Source: Heterodera schachtii
Lineage: Eukaryota > Nematoda > Chromadorea > Rhabditida > Heteroderidae
NCBI GenBank assembly: GCA_023374025.1
Contig: SIJG01000017.1
Coordinates: forward strand, 1-64,000
Reading direction: 5' to 3'
DNA: 64,000 nucleotides
The position numbers and the translations under genes were made by a program. Positions 46,890 through 64,000 of the stretch are shown here, piece after piece (the first letter of the stretch is position 1; each line of letters begins with the position of its first letter). A model generated the notes under the pieces. The model searched no databases and was not told the DNA's origin. It saw only the letters and a list, made by a program, of their open reading frames with translations.

Positions 46890-47490
46890 AATTCTTGGAT
46901 TAAAATAAAATAAAATAATTAGTGATTAACCCATCGCCGGTGATTTTCAAAGTCTCACACGTTCAGCTAATTAATGTCATTATTGTTTGTATTTTGAAAA
47001 ATTTGAATATTTTTTTAATAGTTTAATCAAAGTGAAAGAATCTGTGAGAAAATACAACAAAAAATGGAAAAAAATGATTAAGAAATAGTGAATCAACTGC
47101 CCAATCAGAGAATTAAATTTCAATTAATAATTAATTAATCATTTTTTGATTGGGTAGTAAATAAAAAAATAATAAAATAAAAACACATAATGATTATGGC
47201 TGATGATGATGCTTTGATATGGTAGGAAAGTCCCATTGGAAAACGCAATGCAAGTCGAGAATTCCAAATTTACACAAGTCGAGAATTCAAAAATAAATGC
47301 CAAAAACATAGAGACTCTCTCCTCTGATGACCAATTTGATCATCTGAGATTGTTGAAATTTATTTGTCCTTAATGTATCTAAAATGGAAGGACTTTCCCG
47401 TGCCAATGTTTGACATTTGCTGTGATTGACGAATGATGGCATTTGTTGGCTTTGGCTTCTCCTCTTATGCTTTTCCCCCTCCCCTTCCCC
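46890..47490. other. Gap between convergent genes
   Basis: A/T-rich sequence between the convergent EB-module and Kv4 genes; a GATGATGATG run is near 47201. No exon seen. Confidence 0.5.
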
Positions 47491-47491
47491 T

Positions 47492-52606
<5,115 letters not shown>

Positions 52607-52609
52607 TTT

Positions 52610-55600
52610 AGCGAAAATGAGGCCGAAGGCGAGGCACTGTTAAATATGTGCCGGAGGCAAAAAAGTCGGCTAAATGCGCGCGCACTCAAAGGGAAGGCGA
52701 CAGACGGCGTGAGAATTCGTTGTGCGAGAGAATGGGGCACAGATGGCGAAAGGACGGACAGAGAGCGCAGAAAGTGCCGGGGGCAAAAATCTCTTCGGCG
52801 CCCTTCACTTTTAGTGGTCGGCGGCGGCGGCGGAACACAAAACAGACAAAAAAGGGACGAAAATGGCCAACATTGGCCAAATTTAATTTGGAAAATTAAA
52901 TAATAAATGAAATTGGCTAAATAGAAATCAGCAATTAAAGGGGGAATTAATGGAAGAGGTCAAATTTTGCTCATTGTTCTCAAATTTATGGCAATTTTAT
53001 TTTGCATAAAAGAAAAATGTGAATTTTTCGGTTGATTAAACGCCGAAAAGGGAAAAGAAATAAGAAAAGCTGACAAATAAAGCATGAAAAGCAAAGGGAT
53101 GGAAAAAGAAGGAAGCAATCAAAGCATAAACTAGTGGGGAAAGTTTCAAAAAGATTGAAATGGCAAAAATTAAACTCCGCTTTTATTGGCATTTCCGCCT
53201 TGGCACTAATGCCTTTTGCTCCGGTGGAAAAACGGCAAATTAATTATGACGGGAAATGCCGGCAGATGAGTGACAGACAGAGGAGACAAATAATCGAAAA
53301 GCGTGAGGAGAGAAGCAAATGGCAAATGCCGGGGGGGGGGGGGAGCAGACAAAGTTAATTAGTGTCGGAAGAGTGACGTGAGGGAGGAAAAGCGGACAGA
53401 ACGGCAAAAGCAAAAGCAAAGGGGGAAACGATCGAAGGACGGCACTTTTGGAAGAGCGGAGACCCATTTAAAATATACTGAAGAAAAAAGCGTTGTTCGC
53501 TGTTCGAAATGTAAATTTAATTGAATTTTGTGATTCCTTTTCTTCGGAAAGGTCCGTCTGCCGGCGGTGCCAAGCCGAAGAAATTTGAAAATGTTCAGTT
53601 AAAAATTCATCACAAATTTTCGCCTAATTTTGAAAATTTATGCAGAATATGACGGTGCCAATAAGCGCTGTCAGCAAAATTTTATCTAATTGTTAAAAAT
53701 TTTTAATAAAAATATTAATAAAAAAGTCAATGAATTTAATGTGACATTTATTTTCACATTTTCAAACAAAAAAAAAAGTAAAAAAGTAAAAAGAAGAATA
53801 AATATTTGAAACAAAACTTTCGGAGAAATTGGAAGAAGAAAAAATGCTTTGCAATTCTTTGAAAATAAAAAGCATAAATAATCAAATGGGACAAGGATTG
53901 CATTATTAATTATATAAATAAATATAATTTCAATAAAATATAATTTTTGGATGCAAATTTTCTCATTGGAATCCCCTAAAATTGGCACTTATAATTACAT
54001 TGAATTGGCTTATAAAATGCAATTGAATGATGCGATTTTTCCGGCGGAATTTGGCGGCGCCGCTTTCACTCGGCGGATAATTGATTTGCCATTTCGAATG
54101 TGCGTCATAATGGCATCGCCTCGGGGTTTAAAGGCTTTTTTCGTCTTCAGAAAATTGCCCTTCAGACGGCGGATGGAAACGGAGGGGGGAATATTTTGCC
54201 GTAAATAAAATAAATTGGATTAGGTGAGATTTTGAGTCTATTGAAATGAACTTTTGGCAAAACGGAAAAGGCAGAGAAAATGAGAGAAAATGGCAATGAA
54301 AAAGCAAAAAAGTGATTTTTATCATTTAGAAATGAGTAATTTGAAGCAGTTGTTTTTTGTTTCATTTCAAGGGGAGAAAGGCCAATGATCAATTGGCACA
54401 TTTTGACTATTTTTGCCATTTTTCTAAATTCCTTCTGCAACCAAATGCCTATTTTTTCGCAAATTTTCGCTCAAAAAATGAATGAAATTTTGGCTTGCTT
54501 CACTCGGGAAAAGCTGAAAGAACACTTGTCAATCGACGGTGGATGGTGAGAAGGCCGGGCGAGGAAAAAAGGAGAAAAACAAAGCCCCAGGCACTCAATA
54601 AAAGCATTCCCCCAAAAATCGGCCACTAAATCAACGGCCGAATGGGGCCAAATCAGCACAGACACAACACGACCATCGATCGAAGTGGGGTAATTGATCC
54701 GGAAGGAAGGCTTTGACTGATTAAAAGCTAATGGGAGAAGAACAAATGATTACGGGGAGATTTTTGGACTGAAAAATGGGACAACGAATGGTGGCATTTG
54801 CGAAAAAACAGACTCAAAATCGGCATAAATATGGGAAAAATGGAGTTTATGCCATGCGAGATTGGCACATAATAAATAGGACATTGATTAAGTAAAATTT
54901 ACAATTAATCCTTTTGACATTTTCTCTTTGACAATGATTCCCTTTAATTTAGAAGGCCATTTTGGGAAAGAAAAAAGGTGGAGGAATGAAAATTGTGTAC
55001 TAATTGGGCCCATTCCATCACACAAATTCGTTGGGCTTAAATCCCAGCGGCCCCCGGGAGAAAAACGGAGGATCGATTTGGGAGGGACAGCTGCAAAAAT
55101 TAATGAACACTAATGATGGCTGGGTAATTGAAGTGATACGGCAAATGAATGCGTTAAATGGTAGTAGCATTTTGAATAAAATGAAACAAATTATTAAATA
55201 AAATTATTTACAAAAGCATAAAATACAAACAATTTATTTAACTGTTTAAAAAACTTAATTTGACTATTAAAGTGTTCATCAAAGTCGGAAAATTTGCGAA
55301 CAAACACCTAAATGGAATTGTTTTCCTTTCCATTCTTAGGCCACCCAAATGGACCGGGGGGGGGGGGGAGGGGTGGTAATGCCGTGCCGAGACAAAAGCA
55401 CACCCCGAGGGTTTTTAAGTCAATTTAAAGAAATCGATTTTTAAAATGTTCGGCGAAAGTGAGCGAAAGTGGGATTTGGCCATGAAAAATGAGAAGGGGA
55501 GGGCATTCAGCAAAATGAGCTTTTTTGGTCTCCGCTGGATCATGGCGGCGCGGAAGTGCACATATTGGCACGGGAGGGGGAGGGGGGGGGGGGGGGGGGG

Positions 55601-57670
55601 GGGGGAGAGGAACGGCACGCCAAATAAATGCCAAAATGGAGCATTGGAAATTCAAAAATGGGCAGAGGATGGGAAGCCAAAGCCAAAGCCAAACAGAATG
55701 AATCCCCACCTCTGAAGAATTTATTTTTTTTATTTTAAATTTTCTTATTTAAAATGCAAATTTATTATTTTTTAAGAATAGATTAAATGGTGGTGCCGAG
55801 AATGCCTTCCCAACTTCACAACTTTTTCTCGAGTGTTTATGAGAGGGGGGGGGGGGAGGGGAGGGCGTGCCATGCCATGCCTTTGCCCCCCCCCCCCCCC
55901 CCGAAACCCCGCAGGGGAAGAGTCCCCGCGTTGTGCTGAAAAGTATTAATTTATGCAAATGAGACGAAAAGTGCCGTGCCCCGAGAGAGAGAGAAGGCAG
56001 AGGGAGAAAATGGGAAAAAAAGAAGCATTGGCGACGAGGACGGCACTTTTTGCCATGGGCAATGGATGGATTGGAATTTGGCACAAACAGAAGCAAAAGC
56101 GGGGGAGGAGCAGCGAAAACGGGGCAAATATGTTTAAATGAGATTGAAAAAATTTTTTGAGTGCCATTTTATTGCTGATTTAACTCAAAATCAGCCAAAA
56201 AATATGAAAAAAAATATAAATTCATTAAATTTAAGCAGAAAGTTTTGTGTAAAATAATTTTAATTAAATGTAAATGAATTTCAAAAAATTTTACATTAAA
56301 TTTCTTCTTAGGGTTTTAAAGATTATTAGAATTTTGCTTTGTTTTTGGTTTTCTTAATTGCATTTACATGTTTTTTCTGTTTTACTTTTTTTTCTCTTTG
56401 AAATGCTTATTTTATATTCGGCATTTATTCTCCTCTCCCCCCCCCCATATAATCCAATTAATTTAAATACATTTCCTTTTTTTGCTGCAAAAAATCGAAA
56501 GGTTCGCTTCGCCCGGGGCATTCCTTCGCTTTTCGTCCGTTAATAGCCTCGGGCAGCTTTTTGGTGTCTTTGTGTGCCAAAAGAGAAGCGACGGTTCGCT
56601 CATTTGGCATAATGAATGTTCCGTCTATGGCTGCGCTTCCAATGCGCCGTCGTCGCTTTCGTTGGGTTTCTCGGCGCCAAATGGTCGACCGATTCGGGCA
56701 CAGCCAATTCAGTCTCAAAATTTGACAATCAACCAAAATTAATGGCAAAAAATAAATAAATTTCAATTTCAAAGGCACTTTTTTATGTTGCAATGTTTTT
56801 TTTAATAGCCAAAATAAGTTTAATTCGGAATTCTCGAATATTCAAAATTTAATTTTAAGGGGAAATAAAGTGAAAAGGAAGTTGACGATCGGACTGAATT
56901 GGCCAGCCGAACAGAACCGTCGTCCATTTCCGTTATGCTGCCTTTGGGAATTATTCTCGCAGCAGCAGCAGCGGATTGTGCTGTGCCTCCGTGCGGTTAA
57001 TGATGCCCAAAGGCAAATGAGCATGACGGCACAAACGAACGAAGGAAAAAAGACGGCACAACGCCGGAGGAAAAGCGGTGGGGGAGGGGGGGAGGGAGGG
57101 GATGCCGTAGAAAAGAAGAGCAGCAAAATGAGTGGGGGGGAGGGTGAAAATGTAATGGGAGTGGGGGGATTAAACAAAAAGAAAGGGCCAAAAATGGCAC
57201 TTGGACACCTCGGCAAAATGAGGGCATTGTATTCGGAAAAGAACGGGGCGAAGATGGCATCGGAAGGAACATTTTGGAGAAGAAAAGTTGGCATGGCAAA
57301 GAGCAAAGGTTGGGAAGAAACTGTTCAGTGAGTGGGAAATGGAGAATAATTTAAACGCATTCATTTAAAATGACTGTGAAATGTTTTTTTTTAAATGACA
57401 CTTTAAAAAATAATTTTTAAGAAAGTTACAAAATGTTGCTAATTATGAAATTCTTTTTTTTTTATCGTTTTGTGCCTAGAAACTTTTGAATTGCCTTATC
57501 CAGTAGAAGACAAGGAAAAATCCTAAAATTCTGTCCTTATTATAATAAATATAATAAAAAAAATATTGAAATTTAAAATTATTTATTCAAAAACCAAAAA
57601 ACTTTGAAAATGAAATAAACCAGTTTTTAACAAAAAATAAAATCAAAATAAAATGCTCTGCTGTGCTCTC
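52610..57670. other. Five-kilobase gene-poor stretch upstream of Kv4
   Basis: No exon could be supported. Open frames here are biased by long purine or G runs. An 85-codon frame at 53951-54208 with an ATG lacks any recognisable motif. Long G runs occur near 53329, 55356, 55580 and 55847 and a C run near 55887. The left part probably includes Kv4 promoter sequence. Confidence 0.5.
55575..55606. repeat. Long poly-G tract
   Basis: A run of more than 25 nearly uninterrupted G on the plus strand, preceded by GGGAGGGGGAGG. It is the longest of more than a dozen G or C runs of 9 or more in the window. Confidence 0.9.
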
Positions 57671-57676
57671 TCGACA

Positions 57677-63966
<6,290 letters not shown>

Positions 63967-64000
63967 AAATTGCTGAACAATTATGAAATTAATTTAAAAA

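Noticed and set aside
53951..54208. ATG-initiated 85-codon plus-strand frame
   Set aside because: Isolated, without recognisable motif, signal peptide or splice context; could be chance.
56458..56793. Minus-strand 111-codon frame considered as a further PTR exon
   Set aside because: The PTR gene already ends at 57677 with the usual last helix; this frame has no membrane segment or acceptor in phase.

Overview
This is a eukaryotic, AT-rich window with short introns (many of 40-60 bp), and the gene content points to a nematode. It carries nematode-type families: EB/lustrin-type Cys-rich repeats, a ShKT domain fused to a nitrobindin-like domain, a MOLO-1-like TPM protein, a CED-9-like Bcl-2 protein, an Srsx-type chemoreceptor, a PTR (patched-related) protein and an SHL-1-type Kv4 channel. 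About one intron in ten uses a GC donor. Raised GC-AG usage is, to my knowledge, reported for cyst nematodes, so a tylenchid plant parasite is my best guess for the organism; this is inference. All gene models were built by eye from splice sites, reading phase and family memory; no search was run.

Layout from left to right. 1-3.6 kb: gene-free, with one tRNA-like sequence. 3.9-4.6 kb (+): small helical secreted-family-like gene, copy A of an inverted pair whose copy B lies at 36.8-37.5 kb (-). 5.4-7.6 kb (+): astacin metalloprotease. 8.1-9.7 kb (-): MOLO-1-like TPM-domain gene. 9.7-16.4 kb: repeat-rich (SINE-like units, direct repeats, a 560-bp inverted-repeat element) with three in-phase exons of an unknown minus-strand gene. 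16.5-18.7 kb (+): short-chain dehydrogenase. 20.3-25.0 kb (+): ShKT plus nitrobindin-like gene, whose last intron contains the entire BUD13 gene on the opposite strand. 25.3-29.9 kb (-): ced-9-like gene behind eif-3.M, possibly one operon. 29.9-32.8 kb: foldback repeats. 32.9-34.9 kb (-): chemoreceptor. 39.2-40.0 kb (-): Gly/Cys-rich secreted protein. 41.3-42.7 kb (-): orphan secreted helical protein. 44.2-46.9 kb (+): EB-module protein. 47.5-52.6 kb (-): Kv4 channel, 17 exons. 52.6-57.7 kb: gene-poor. 57.7-64.0 kb (-): PTR protein, 24 exons.

How the genes relate. Several products belong to the neuromuscular or sensory surface (Kv4, MOLO-1-like, Srsx receptor) or to the cuticle and secretion (PTR, EB protein, Gly/Cys protein, astacin). 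eIF3M and BUD13 are housekeeping translation and splicing factors. CED-9 is an apoptosis regulator. The features I find most striking are the nested BUD13 gene, the concentration of GC-AG introns (six in the PTR gene alone), several strongly coding exons that lack any AG acceptor, and the 32-kb-spaced inverted gene pair.
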